A stretch of DNA of 39,792 bases from Dehalococcoidia bacterium UBA2160 (GCA_002328865.1 DCWO01000096.1:1-39792), one strand, 5' to 3'; counted from the first letter of the stretch, positions 7,724-15,719 are shown. Translations and numbers: made by a program. Notes: generated by a model from the sequence alone, not told the origin.

Positions 7724-8740
7724 TTAGAGAAGCAGCCCTCGCTCCAGCATTTCCTCGGCGATCTGGATCGCGTTGAGCGCCGCGCCCTTGCGAAGGTTGT
7801 CGCACGACAGCCACATCGCGATCCCGTTGTCCAGCGAGAGGTCTGTGCGGATTCGCCCGGCGAACACGTCGTCCTGTCCTTCCGCCTGGATTGGCATAGG
7901 ATACACGCCTGACTGTGGTTCGTCCACCACGGCAACGCCGGGTGCATTGGCCAGGATTTCAGTGACCTCGCCGGGGCTGATCGGGTCCGCGAACTCGACG
8001 TTGACGGCTTCGCAATGACTGACCACAACAGGGACGCGCACGCACGTTGCCGACACCCGCAGGTCCGGAGCGTGCATGATCTTGCGCGTCTCGTTCTGCA
8101 TCTTCATCTCTTCGGTTGTGTAACCGTTTTCCAGAAACTCCTCGACCTGAGGCAATACGTTGAATGCGATCTGGTGAGGATACACATCGTGGCTCGCCTC
8201 GCGACCATCCAAGACCTGGCGCGACTGGGCGATGAGCTCTTCACTGGCGGCGGCGCCGGTGCCGGTGACCGACTGGTAGCTGGCGGCGACCACGCGTCTG
8301 ACCGCATTGGATTCGTGCAGCGGCTTGAGCGCCATGACCATCGGCGTGGTGGTGCAGTTCGGGCTGGCGATGATCCCATGGTGGTCATCCAGGTCTTCGG
8401 GATTCAACTCCGGCACCACGAGAGGCACATTCGGGTCCATTCTGAACGCAGAGCTCTTGTCGATCACGATGGCGCCCTGTTTGGCGGCGACCGGCGCCAT
8501 CTGGCGGCTGATCGAGCCACTGGCGGAGATGAACACGAAGTCAACCTCGCTCATCAGTTGCTCGGTTGCCTCCTCGACGATCAACTTCTCGCCGCGGACC
8601 GTGATCTCCTTGCCGAAGGAGCGAGGGGACGCGCAAAGGCGGATGGTCGAAGCAGGGAAATTTCGCTCTTCGAGGATTTGCAGGAATACTTGCCCGACGG
8701 CGCCCGTTGCGCCAATAAGGGCGATTTTGCACTCTTTCAT
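7724..8740 (-). CDS. asd: Aspartate-semialdehyde dehydrogenase
   Basis: A 338-aa NADPH-dependent enzyme reducing aspartyl phosphate to aspartate semialdehyde, the substrate of DapA and also the precursor of threonine and methionine. The Rossmann motif is GATGAVGQ (10-17). The catalytic C129 is in SPNCTT, and the substrate and hinge region VVAASYQSVTGTGAAA is present. I chose the ATG at 8740 because GGAG sits 7 nt upstream and the family normally begins a few residues before GATG. Reading 49 codons further upstream gives unconserved sequence. It is preceded by its own promoter and followed closely by dapA. Confidence 0.96.
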   Translation of the reverse strand: MKECKIALIGATGAVGQVFLQILEERNFPASTIRLCASPRSFGKEITVRGEKLIVEEATEQLMSEVDFVFISASGSISRQMAPVAAKQGAIVIDKSSAFRMDPNVPLVVPELNPEDLDDHHGIIASPNCTTTPMVMALKPLHESNAVRRVVAASYQSVTGTGAAASEELIAQSRQVLDGREASHDVYPHQIAFNVLPQVEEFLENGYTTEEMKMQNETRKIMHAPDLRVSATCVRVPVVVSHCEAVNVEFADPISPGEVTEILANAPGVAVVDEPQSGVYPMPIQAEGQDDVFAGRIRTDLSLDNGIAMWLSCDNLRKGAALNAIQIAEEMLERGLLL

Positions 8741-8774
8741 CGCTCGCTCCGGTTGGCTGAATGTTTCCACGTAG

Positions 8775-8803
8775 ATGATAACGCGTGGCACGTTCGGTTT
8801 CCA
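8775..8803 (-). promoter_or_regulatory. asd-dapA promoter
   Basis: On the minus strand: -35 TGGAAA (8798-8803), a 17-bp spacer and -10 TATCAT (8775-8780, one mismatch to consensus). Predicted start near 8768, 28 nt before the asd ATG. It would let asd-dapA be expressed apart from dapB. Confidence 0.5.
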
Positions 8804-8884
8804 GCGGAGCATGAGCCGTGCGGTCGCAGACGGGTAGGGCGCCGGGCGTGTGGTGGAGAAGGGCTTGGCCGTGAACCGCCAGAG

Positions 8885-8930
8885 CACCGGTTGTGCCGGT
8901 GACAGTGGCGGCCTCGGCCTTCAGGCCGAG
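8885..8930 (-). terminator. Two adjacent hairpins after dapB
   Basis: CTCGGCC (8914 region) pairs with GGCCGAG over an 8-bp palindromic arm pair (8913-8920 with 8923-8930). CACCGG (8885-8890) pairs with CCGGTG (8896-8901). They begin about 23 nt after the dapB stop. No T tract follows, so they are either factor-dependent terminators or mRNA-stabilising structures. Confidence 0.4.
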
Positions 8931-8952
8931 CCTGGGAACCAGCCTAACGACC

Positions 8953-9744
8953 CTACAACCCCATGATCTTGTCGAGGCCTACGGTGAGACCGGTGCGGTT
9001 CACCACCTCGCGGACGGCCAAGGTTACGCCCGGCATGAAACTCTCGCGGTTGATGGAATCGTGCTTGATGGTCAACGTTTGGCCAAGAGCGCCGAATACG
9101 ACCTCGTGGTGGGCCATGAGGCCCGGCATTCGTCTGCTGTGGACGACTACGCCTTCGTAATCGCCGCCTCGCGCGCCAGCGATCAGCTCCTGCTCGGCCT
9201 TAGGCGCCTTGAAAGGAGCGGACTGTCCCGCGACTACGGCCCGGGCGATGGCCACGGCAGTGCCGGATGGAGCGTCGATTTTGGCTTCGTGGTGTCCCTC
9301 GGTCAGGTCGGCGTACTCGAAGTACTTGGCGGCCAATTCCGCCAGGTGGATCAACAGAACCGCTCCCATGGCGAAATTCGGTGCGATTATGATGCCGACG
9401 CTGTTGTCATCGGCAAGCTTGCTGGCCTCGGCGTAATTCTCGTCGGAGAGGCCGGTGGAGCCGACCACCGCGTTAACGTGGTGGGCAGAGGCCGTGCGCA
9501 GGACGCTCATCGCGCCCGCTGCGCTGGAGAAGTCCACGACAACCTGTGCGTCCGACAATGCGTCGGCTAACGAGTTGGAGAGTGGGATGTCTCCGGAGCC
9601 GTCCGGAAGCGCCAGCATGCCGGGTTGCGCCTGCCCGTCCGCAGCGCCGACGGGTTCCATGTCCGGCGCGTTTGTGACAGCCCTCAGCACCTCTTGCCCC
9701 ATTCTGCCCAGAGCGCCATGGACCACGACTTTGATTCCAGCCAT
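8953..9744 (-). CDS. dapB: 4-hydroxy-tetrahydrodipicolinate reductase
   Basis: A 263-aa NAD(P)H-dependent reductase acting directly after DapA in lysine and diaminopimelate synthesis. The Rossmann loop is GALGRMG (10-16). The substrate signature GHHEAKIDAPSGTA contains the catalytic His and Lys. APNFAMGAVLL and the GSTGLS loop are also typical, and the length is normal for the family. AGGAGG lies 6 nt upstream of the ATG at 9744. The gene is 212 nt upstream of asd on the same strand, with hairpins and a second promoter between, so the three lysine genes form two coupled units and not one tight operon. Confidence 0.97.
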   Translation of the reverse strand: MAGIKVVVHGALGRMGQEVLRAVTNAPDMEPVGAADGQAQPGMLALPDGSGDIPLSNSLADALSDAQVVVDFSSAAGAMSVLRTASAHHVNAVVGSTGLSDENYAEASKLADDNSVGIIIAPNFAMGAVLLIHLAELAAKYFEYADLTEGHHEAKIDAPSGTAVAIARAVVAGQSAPFKAPKAEQELIAGARGGDYEGVVVHSRRMPGLMAHHEVVFGALGQTLTIKHDSINRESFMPGVTLAVREVVNRTGLTVGLDKIMGL

Positions 9745-9791
9745 TGTCGTCCTCCTGTCAGCGTGTCGCGTATGAGCGACTCATAGAGAGG

Positions 9792-9809
9792 GTCTCGAAA
9801 ATTCGAGAC
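9792..9809. promoter_or_regulatory. Inverted repeat upstream of dapB
   Basis: GTCTCGAA (9792-9799) and TTCGAGAC (9802-9809) form perfect 8-bp arms separated by two A residues, about 50 nt upstream of the dapB start. The near-palindrome fits a dimeric-repressor operator better than a terminator, since no T tract follows. No cognate regulator is visible in the window. Confidence 0.4.
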
Positions 9810-9856
9810 GATCCCGCGTGCAGCCCAGTGTGGGCGAGCATGGGCCCCAGACACTG

Positions 9857-9907
9857 CTCCGAGCCAGCACTCGCTGCCGACAAACTCGACCGCGAGCGGG
9901 CTCGGAG
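9857..9907 (-). terminator. Stem-loop downstream of pnp
   Basis: CTCCGAGCC (9857-9865) and GGCTCGGAG (9899-9907) are perfect 9-bp arms. Inside, CTCGC (9870-9874) pairs with GCGAG (9892-9896). The structure begins about 15 nt after the pnp stop and has no U tract. It probably caps or stabilises the pnp mRNA 3' end, or terminates with a factor. Confidence 0.45.
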
Positions 9908-9922
9908 ATAGGTAAATCCTTG

Positions 9923-12235
9923 TTAGTCTCGGGGTCGACGATCACCGCCGCCACCGCCGCCGGATCGGTAGCCCGGCCTTCCGCCGTCGCCGCCGCCTTG
10001 GCGTCCTCTCGGCGGCCCGCCACCGGGGCGTCCGCCACGTCCTCTGGGACCGCCCTGGCCGCCGCGCGGTCCGCGATCGCCGCCACGGTCGAATCCACGG
10101 TTGCCGCCTCGGTCGCCGCCCGGCCGACGCTCTGCGCCGGCTGGTTGCCCTTCGCCGTCCTCATTGTCGCCGCGAAGAAGCGCCCTGCGTGAGAGCCTGA
10201 TCCTGCCGCCTTGTTCGACTTCGGTGACAATCACCGTGATGTCGTCGCCGACGTTTACCTCGTCCTCAACCGTGGGGACGTGGTAATCGGCGAGTTCGCT
10301 GATGTGCACCATGCCGTCTCGGCCCGGCAGGATCTGGACGAACGCGCCAAAGCCCGTGGTCTTTACGACCTTGCCGGTGTAAATTTCGCCGACCTCGACG
10401 TCTCGAGTCAGGTCCTTGATCATCTTGATGGCCTGCGCCGCGGCTTCGCCGTCGGCAGAGCCGATTATCACGGCGCCGTCGTCTTGGATGTCGATCGTCG
10501 CCTTGGTTTCTTCGACGATGCTGCGGATCATCTTGCCGCCCGGGCCGATGACCGCGCCGATCTTGTCGACAGGGATGTGGATAGTCTCCATCCTTGGTGC
10601 GTAAGGGCTCATCTCCGAGCGAACCTCGGGCATGCACTCTTGGATCTTGTCGAGCAGCGCGTACCGGGCTTCTTTGGCCTGTGCCAGCGCATCCCTGATC
10701 ATGTCGAAGTTGATGCTCTTCACCTTGATGTCGAGCTGGATCGCCGTGATGCCGTCTCGGGATCCGGCGACTTTGAAGTCCATGTCGCCCAGATGGTCCT
10801 CAAGGCCCTGGATATCGGTCATGGTGACGTACTTACCGTCATCTCCGACGACCAAACCGACCGAGATGCCCGCGACAGGCGCGGTGATTGGCACGCCGGC
10901 GTCCATCAGAGCCAGCGTCGACGCGCATACCGTGCCCATCGAGGTCGAGCCGTTTGAGCTCAGGCATTCGGCGACGACTCGGATGGTGTACGGGAAATCG
11001 TCGTGATTCGGAAGAATGGACGTCAAAGCTCGCTGAGCAAGGGCGCCGTGACCGATCTCGCGCCGGCCGGGGCCGCCCATCCGGCGCGCCTCGCCGACGG
11101 AGTACGGCGGAAAATTGTAGTGCATCAGGAAGCTTCTGGACTCTTCAGGGCTCAATGTGTCGATCTTCTGAGCGTCGCCGACGGAGCCGAGCGTGCACAC
11201 TGCCAACACCTGGGTCTCGCCGCGGGAGAACAACCCCGTGCCGTGTGTCCGGGGCAGCAGGCTGACCTCTGCGTCCAGCGACCGGATCTCGCGCAGGCCT
11301 CGTCCGTCGGGACGGGACCCGTCGTTGAGGATGCGGTGTCTGAACGCCTCGTCAAGCGCGGTCTCGAAAGCGCCTGAGATGGTCCGGGAGTCGTAATCTT
11401 CTTCGAATGTCTCGCCCATCTCCGATTTGAGGGTGGCGGTGGCCACTTTGCTCTCGCCGTTGGGCAGAGCAAGCGCGGCGCCCAGGCGGTCGCCCAACGC
11501 GTCGGCCACTTTGCCCTCCAGTTCGGGATCGTACCCTCGGTTGACGTAATCGGCCTTGGCCTTGCCCACTGCGCTTGCCGCCTCTTCTTGCAGCGCAATG
11601 ACCTCGAGGTTGGCTTCCTGCGCCAGCTTGATGGCCTCGAGAACCGTGTCTTCGGAGACCTCAGACGCGCCTGCCTCCATCATGACCACACCGTCTTTGG
11701 CGCCAGCGACGATAAGGTCGAGGTGGCTTTGATCGATCTCTTCGAAGGTGGGGTTGATGATGAACTCGCCGTCGACGTATCCGACTCGAACGGCGCTAAT
11801 CGGGCCTTCGAAAGGAATGTCGGAAATCGTGAGCGCCGCAGAGGCGCCGGTGAGAACGAGGGTGTCGAGAGGGGTCTCCATGTCTGTCGAGAGCGGTGTG
11901 ATGACGATTTGGACTTCGTTCCGGAAGCCCTTCGGAAAGAGAGGCCTGATCGGCCGGTCTGTCATTCGCGCGATCAACACCGAATCCGTGCTGGGTCTTC
12001 CTTCGCGTCGGAAGAAGCTCCCGGGAATCTTCCCCCGGGCGTACAGCCTCTCTTCCAGGTCCACGGTGAGCGGGAAGAAATCTATGCCTTCCCTCGGGTT
12101 CGCCATGGTGACCGCCACCAATATGACGTTGTCGCCGCTGGTTACGAGTACCGATCCGTTGGCCTGCTGTGCTAGTTTCCCTGTCTGAAACGATATGGCC
12201 CCACGGCCAACGTTACGTTCAAAATTGGATGTCAT
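9923..12235 (-). CDS. pnp: Polyribonucleotide nucleotidyltransferase (PNPase)
   Basis: A 770-aa phosphorolytic 3'-5' exoribonuclease of mRNA decay. It has two RNase PH-like halves (about 1-220 and 300-530, with an all-helical linker), a KH domain (VDKIGAVIGPGGKMIRSI) and an S1 domain (EVGEIYTGKVVKTTGFGAFV ... GMVHISELADY). The second-half phosphate and metal motifs, GTVCASTLALMDAGVP and KVAGSRDGITAIQLDIK, are intact. The last ~84 residues are an unusual Arg-Gly-Gly-rich tail (RGGNRG, RGGDRGPRGG, RGRGGRPGGG), far longer and more basic than the usual acidic or short end. I chose the ATG at 12235, with AGGAGG about 11 nt upstream. An in-frame TTG three codons earlier is too near that site. It follows rpsO, a classic pairing. 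Confidence 0.97.
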   Translation of the reverse strand: MTSNFERNVGRGAISFQTGKLAQQANGSVLVTSGDNVILVAVTMANPREGIDFFPLTVDLEERLYARGKIPGSFFRREGRPSTDSVLIARMTDRPIRPLFPKGFRNEVQIVITPLSTDMETPLDTLVLTGASAALTISDIPFEGPISAVRVGYVDGEFIINPTFEEIDQSHLDLIVAGAKDGVVMMEAGASEVSEDTVLEAIKLAQEANLEVIALQEEAASAVGKAKADYVNRGYDPELEGKVADALGDRLGAALALPNGESKVATATLKSEMGETFEEDYDSRTISGAFETALDEAFRHRILNDGSRPDGRGLREIRSLDAEVSLLPRTHGTGLFSRGETQVLAVCTLGSVGDAQKIDTLSPEESRSFLMHYNFPPYSVGEARRMGGPGRREIGHGALAQRALTSILPNHDDFPYTIRVVAECLSSNGSTSMGTVCASTLALMDAGVPITAPVAGISVGLVVGDDGKYVTMTDIQGLEDHLGDMDFKVAGSRDGITAIQLDIKVKSINFDMIRDALAQAKEARYALLDKIQECMPEVRSEMSPYAPRMETIHIPVDKIGAVIGPGGKMIRSIVEETKATIDIQDDGAVIIGSADGEAAAQAIKMIKDLTRDVEVGEIYTGKVVKTTGFGAFVQILPGRDGMVHISELADYHVPTVEDEVNVGDDITVIVTEVEQGGRIRLSRRALLRGDNEDGEGQPAGAERRPGGDRGGNRGFDRGGDRGPRGGQGGPRGRGGRPGGGPPRGRQGGGDGGRPGYRSGGGGGGDRRPRD

Positions 12236-12264
12236 GAAATACAATGCCTCCTGGGCGGGACCAA

Positions 12265-12295
12265 AGGGAAAGAAGAAAGCACCCTGGCGGGTGCT
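12265..12295 (-). terminator. Intrinsic terminator between rpsO and pnp
   Basis: On the minus strand a 7-bp stem, AGCACCC/GGGTGCT (12278-12284 with 12289-12295), with a 4-nt loop is followed by TTTCTTCTTTCCCTTT. It lies 13 nt after the rpsO stop and about 30 nt before the pnp start, so it should attenuate readthrough into pnp. Confidence 0.75.
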
Positions 12296-12308
12296 GGGTG
12301 GCTCGAAG

Positions 12309-12572
12309 TTATCTTCTGAGGCCGAGCCTCGAAATCAATGTCCGGTATCGCGCGACGTCTTGGGCGTTGAGGTAACGGAGCAGACGCCGTCGCCTTCCGA
12401 CCATCTTCAGGAGTCCACGCCTGGTGGACTCGTCGTGCTTGTTCTCGCGCAGATGCTGCGTGAGCCGGAGGATTCTCGCCGTAAGTACGGCCACTTGTGT
12501 CTCAGTTGAGCCTGTATCGCCGTCGTGGGTCTGATATTCAGCGATTATGGCTTGCTTTTCAGCGTTGTCCAA
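12309..12572 (-). CDS. rpsO: 30S ribosomal protein S15
   Basis: An 87-aa primary 16S rRNA-binding protein of the small subunit. The family signature is clear: GDTGSTETQVAVLTARI, then LTQHLRENKHDESTRRGLL and GRRRRLLRYL. It is two residues shorter than most S15 proteins. The start is TTG at 12572, set by GAGGAG 6 nt upstream; no ATG is available in this frame. It is the first gene of an rpsO-pnp operon, with a promoter just upstream and an attenuating terminator just downstream. In enterobacteria S15 represses its own mRNA; no such pseudoknot could be judged here. Confidence 0.97.
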   Translation of the reverse strand: MDNAEKQAIIAEYQTHDGDTGSTETQVAVLTARILRLTQHLRENKHDESTRRGLLKMVGRRRRLLRYLNAQDVARYRTLISRLGLRR

Positions 12573-12625
12573 GCCCGTCTCCTCGGGTCCCTGTTACTTT
12601 TTTTCTCTCTTCTTTCTTCGCGGCA

Positions 12626-12655
12626 ATTGTAGCACGCGCCGAATCGCAGCCGCAA
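12626..12655 (-). promoter_or_regulatory. rpsO promoter (extended -10)
   Basis: On the minus strand: -35 TTGCGG (12650-12655), an 18-bp spacer ending TGC, then -10 TACAAT (12626-12631). The TGN motif makes it an extended -10 promoter. Predicted start near 12619, leaving a purine-rich leader (AGAAAGAAGAGAGAAAAAAAG) before the ribosome site. Confidence 0.6.
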
Positions 12656-12690
12656 ATTGACTTCGGCGGTTAAACGGAACCTGCACGGTG

Positions 12691-12888
12691 TCAGGCGTCG
12701 GCGCCTGCCTGGCCGGCGCCTTGCTCCGAGATGATCTTTTCGGCGTCGTCAAGGGCGTCAAGCAGCCTGCGCAGCGCTTTTTGGGCGATGAGATCCAGCC
12801 CCATTCCGCACCCGTGATTGTCGAACGACGCTATCAGCGATTCGATATCCTGACGTTCTTCGACGCTGAGTAGCTGTCCGTCTGCCAT
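12691..12888 (-). CDS. Small helical protein of unknown function
   Basis: A 65-aa acidic protein that I do not recognise. After MADGQLLSVEERQ it looks like two amphipathic helices (DIESLIASFDNH and IAQKALRRLLDALDDAEKII) joined by a Gly/Cys-containing turn (HGCGMGLD), with a flexible Gly/Ala end. There is no signal peptide or membrane segment. A plausible ribosome site, AGGA, lies 7 nt before the ATG. It sits upstream of the rpsO promoter on the same strand. Helical-hairpin composition suggests a small regulatory or protein-binding role, but nothing in the sequence defines it. It could still be a chance reading frame. Confidence 0.5.
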   Translation of the reverse strand: MADGQLLSVEERQDIESLIASFDNHGCGMGLDLIAQKALRRLLDALDDAEKIISEQGAGQAGADA

Positions 12889-12964
12889 GTGAACGTCCTA
12901 TCCGGGTGTTCCGACTCGCGGAATCGTCATACGGATCGCACCGTGAACTGATGGATGCTTGTGG

Positions 12965-13026
12965 TTCGACAAGGCCGCCACGAACGGGGGAAAACACTCC
13001 ACTCCGTTCGCCCTGAGCCTGTCGAA
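12965..13026. repeat. Dispersed-type inverted repeat
   Basis: The left arm begins TTCGACA (12965) and ends GAACGG (12987). The right arm is CCGTTC (13004) to TGTCGAA (13026). The arms are about 23 nt with a 16-nt loop. The right-arm wording, CCGTTCGCCCTGAGCCTG plus TCGAAGGG, matches a well-known family of short intergenic repeats seen in many environmental bacteria. Only one pair occurs in this window. Confidence 0.65.
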
Positions 13027-13063
13027 GGGTCCCTGCTTGCAGCCTATCCTCATTCGTAGCACA

Positions 13064-14035
13064 CTACGCGAAATCGTTCAGGAACGAGGTCACCGCCTGC
13101 TCGAACCCGGAGGGGTTGTCGCCCATGACCAGGTGGCCCGCGCCTTCGACAGTGGCCAGCCGGCCGTTCGGTATACGCTCGTGCATCGCGCCCGCGGTTT
13201 CGAGCGCGATGATGTCGCTGTCAGCGCCCTTCACCACAAGAGTCGGGCATTGCAGGGATTCGAGGTATCCCCAGAGCCGTTCGGCCATGGCAGGGTCCTG
13301 TTGCATCCGGCGGTTGGACGATCGAAGAGCTTTGTCGTACTTCCACGTCCAGTTCCCGTTCGAGAGCTGTTTCAGGTTGTGAAGTATGCTGCCCCGGACC
13401 TGGACCGGGTCTCGACGCGGATTGTAGCTGACGACCCTCTGAACGAACGCGTCCACCGACTCGAGCTCGTCGTCTTGCTGCACGAACTGGCGGATGTTCT
13501 GCGATCCGGTTGACATGTTCTGAGGTCCAGCGTCGACGATAACCAGGGCGCGAATCTGTTCGGGGTGGTTGGCGGCGAACGTGAACGAGTTCCGGCCTCC
13601 CATCGAAAGACCCATTAGAACGAAGTTATCGAGTCCGATGCCCTCGACGACGGCGTTGATGTCGGCTTGTTGCGTCTCGGGCGAGTAGTCGCCGTCGGGC
13701 GCCCAATCGGAGTCGCCGTGCCCCCGTTGGTCGAGGGCGATAACGTGAAATCGATCGGCGAAGCCCAGCGCCACGAAGTCCCAGGAGTGGCATGTCTGGG
13801 CGAACCCATGGAGGACGAGCATGTCTGGGTTGCCGGGGTCGCCCCACTCCTGATAGTGGAACTTCATGTTGTTGGCTTCAACGAACTTGTCCTTGGCCAC
13901 GAACTCCTGCGCGAAGGTGACGCCCGCCGCGCGGGCCGCGTCGTACAAGGACAGTCCGGTCTGTGAACTCAAAGTTTCGCCTCCATGGCCGGCATGATTG
14001 TCTGACATTCTCGATTGCGGTGTGTTCGTGATCAT
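13064..14035 (-). CDS. Alpha/beta-fold hydrolase
   Basis: A 323-aa alpha/beta hydrolase. The nucleophile elbow is GLSMGG (Ser about 144), the oxyanion region is LHGFAQTCHSW, the strand DQRGHGDSDW is typical of the haloalkane-dehalogenase/epoxide-hydrolase/esterase branch, and the catalytic His is in GAGHLVMGDNP near the end. The acid is probably the Asp in VVKGADSDII. About 40 residues precede the core. The start is uncertain: ATG 14035 is 9 nt after the amidase stop, ATG 14008 is also possible, and neither has a strong ribosome site. It is third in an operon after a GatC-like protein and an amidase, suggesting sequential hydrolysis of an amide- or ester-containing compound. Confidence 0.88.
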   Translation of the reverse strand: MITNTPQSRMSDNHAGHGGETLSSQTGLSLYDAARAAGVTFAQEFVAKDKFVEANNMKFHYQEWGDPGNPDMLVLHGFAQTCHSWDFVALGFADRFHVIALDQRGHGDSDWAPDGDYSPETQQADINAVVEGIGLDNFVLMGLSMGGRNSFTFAANHPEQIRALVIVDAGPQNMSTGSQNIRQFVQQDDELESVDAFVQRVVSYNPRRDPVQVRGSILHNLKQLSNGNWTWKYDKALRSSNRRMQQDPAMAERLWGYLESLQCPTLVVKGADSDIIALETAGAMHERIPNGRLATVEGAGHLVMGDNPSGFEQAVTSFLNDFA

Positions 14036-14043
14036 GTGCCCGG

Positions 14044-15456
14044 CTAGACAGGGGGCCTCCGAGTGTGCCACTCCGTCGCCTGCTCGTAGGCATGAGCCGC
14101 ACGCAGGGCAGTCGAATCATCGAACGGGCGGGCGGCGATCTGGAGTCCGATTGGCATGCTTGCGCTGGTAAACCCGCACGGAACTGACACCGTTGGGTAG
14201 CCGCAGATGTTGAAAGGCCGGGTAAGCCTCGACATCAAGGACAGGATGTTCTCGGTGCGCCCTCCCACGTCGACCACTGATTCGTCGATGCCGGGAGCTC
14301 CGGTGACCGTCGTGGGCGCCACGAGCACGTCGAAGCCCGTCATCGTTTCGGCCAGCTCGCGGTTGAACGCGGTGCGAGCTCGCTGCGCTTTGATGTAGCT
14401 GACGGCGGGCGTTAGCGTCCCAGCGTGGAGACGACCACGAACGTCTGCGCCTATGCGTTCAGGCTCTTCCTTCAGATGAGTCGCGTGCACCTCAGCGGCC
14501 TCCGTCATCAAGATCGTGGAAGAGATCGCCAGGGAGTGATTGAGCACCGGAATCGAGACTCGCTCGACGGACGCTCCCAATTCGGTCAGCACTCCCGTGG
14601 CTCGCTCGACCGCCTCGCTGACCTCGGGGTCGATGACGTCGTAGAAGAAATCCTCGGGCACGCCGACTCTCAGGCCTCGGACACCGGTGTCGAGGCCGGC
14701 AGTGAAGTCTTCGTCCGGCCCGACAGTCGAGGACTGATCGCGAGGATCGTGGCCTGCAATCACGTTCATGATGAGCGCCGAGTCCCGGACCGCGCGCGTC
14801 ATCGGGCCGACCGTGTCCAGCGTCCATGCCAGCGGGTACACGCCGTGCCTGCTGACCCGTCCGAACGTGGGCTTGAACCCGACGATTCCACACAGGCCGG
14901 AGGGGATGCGTATCGATCCGCCGGTGTCGCTTCCGAGCGCGCCCATGCACTGCCCGGCGGCCACTGCGGCGCCTGACCCGCCGCTGGATCCGCCTGTGAC
15001 ACGATTCGTGTTCCAAGGATTGCGGGCTGGTCCGTAGTGCGGATTCGTGCTGGTCGATCCCAGCGCGAACTCGTGCATCTGCAGCTTGCCGATAATGATC
15101 GCCCCGCCGTCTCTGAATCGCTCGGTGACGGCTGCATCGTAGTCGGGAACGAAATCGCGCAGAATCTCGGAGCCGACAGTGGTGCGAATTCCTTTCGTGT
15201 AGTAGAGGTCTTTGAGTCCGATGGGGATGCCGTGTAGCGGCCCTCGGGAGCGGCCGGACCGGATCTCGGCTTCCGCTCGCCTGGCCTCTTCGACGGCCTC
15301 GTCAGAGAGCAGTGTGATGAACGAATTAAGCTGGGGCTGGGTTTTCTCGATTCGTTCAAGGTGAGCTTGGATGAGTTCGACTGGAGAGAGCTGGCCTTGT
15401 GCGATGCTTTCTGCAGCTTCGGCGATGGTGAGGCGGCAAAGTTCCTGACCGGTCAT
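14044..15456 (-). CDS. Amidase signature family enzyme (GatA/AtzE-like)
   Basis: A 470-aa amidase-signature hydrolase. The Ser-cisSer-Lys triad is present: Lys in GIPIGLKDLYYTKG, the Gly/Ser-rich GGSSGGSGAAVAAG, and the nucleophile in GSDTGGSIRIPSGLCG. FKPTFGRVSRHGVYPLAWTLDTVGPM is standard for GatA-like enzymes. No GatB partner is in the window, so a catabolic amidase (indole-acetamide, biuret or allophanate type) is more likely than the tRNA amidotransferase, though GatB elsewhere in the genome cannot be excluded. Its ATG overlaps the stop of the GatC-like gene (ATGA), so the two are translationally coupled. The downstream neighbour is an alpha/beta hydrolase. Confidence 0.93.
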   Translation of the reverse strand: MTGQELCRLTIAEAAESIAQGQLSPVELIQAHLERIEKTQPQLNSFITLLSDEAVEEARRAEAEIRSGRSRGPLHGIPIGLKDLYYTKGIRTTVGSEILRDFVPDYDAAVTERFRDGGAIIIGKLQMHEFALGSTSTNPHYGPARNPWNTNRVTGGSSGGSGAAVAAGQCMGALGSDTGGSIRIPSGLCGIVGFKPTFGRVSRHGVYPLAWTLDTVGPMTRAVRDSALIMNVIAGHDPRDQSSTVGPDEDFTAGLDTGVRGLRVGVPEDFFYDVIDPEVSEAVERATGVLTELGASVERVSIPVLNHSLAISSTILMTEAAEVHATHLKEEPERIGADVRGRLHAGTLTPAVSYIKAQRARTAFNRELAETMTGFDVLVAPTTVTGAPGIDESVVDVGGRTENILSLMSRLTRPFNICGYPTVSVPCGFTSASMPIGLQIAARPFDDSTALRAAHAYEQATEWHTRRPPV

Positions 15457-15719
15457 CGGCGATCGGCCTGAGGTCGAGCACGAAAGATCGGGGCGGGCTC
15501 GACGTCGTGGAGATCGAGAGCATCCAGAGAGATCATGTCTTTGGCCAACGCCTGGAGGCCGGCCACCAGATCGGCGCTCTCCTGCTCGGACAGAGGGACT
15601 CCCACGGCCTCAGCCATGGCTTGAACGGTTTGGACAGATGAGTCTTGGCTAGCCACAAATTCACTGAGCACAGGATTATCGCCACGTAGGGCGACTGGAC
15701 GGCCACACTCCCGAAGCAT
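15453..15719 (-). CDS. GatC/AtzG-like small amidase partner
   Basis: An 88-aa protein whose C-terminal half resembles the GatC family: MAEAVGVPLSEQESADL, a helix, then LDALDLHDVEPAPIFRARP, matching the GatC pattern of two helices followed by a VEP-containing extension. In GatCAB and in AtzE-AtzG, such a subunit wraps the amidase and is needed for its stability. The ATGA overlap with the downstream amidase supports complex formation. The first ~34 residues are unconserved, and an internal ATG at 15617 would give a 54-aa AtzG-like protein. No strong ribosome site exists for either start. Confidence 0.65.
   Translation of the reverse strand: MLRECGRPVALRGDNPVLSEFVASQDSSVQTVQAMAEAVGVPLSEQESADLVAGLQALAKDMISLDALDLHDVEPAPIFRARPQADRR

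Noticed and set aside
9960..10150. Low-complexity GC-rich tract as a tandem DNA repeat or CRISPR
   Set aside because: It encodes the RGG tail of PNPase; units are irregular, with no spacers.
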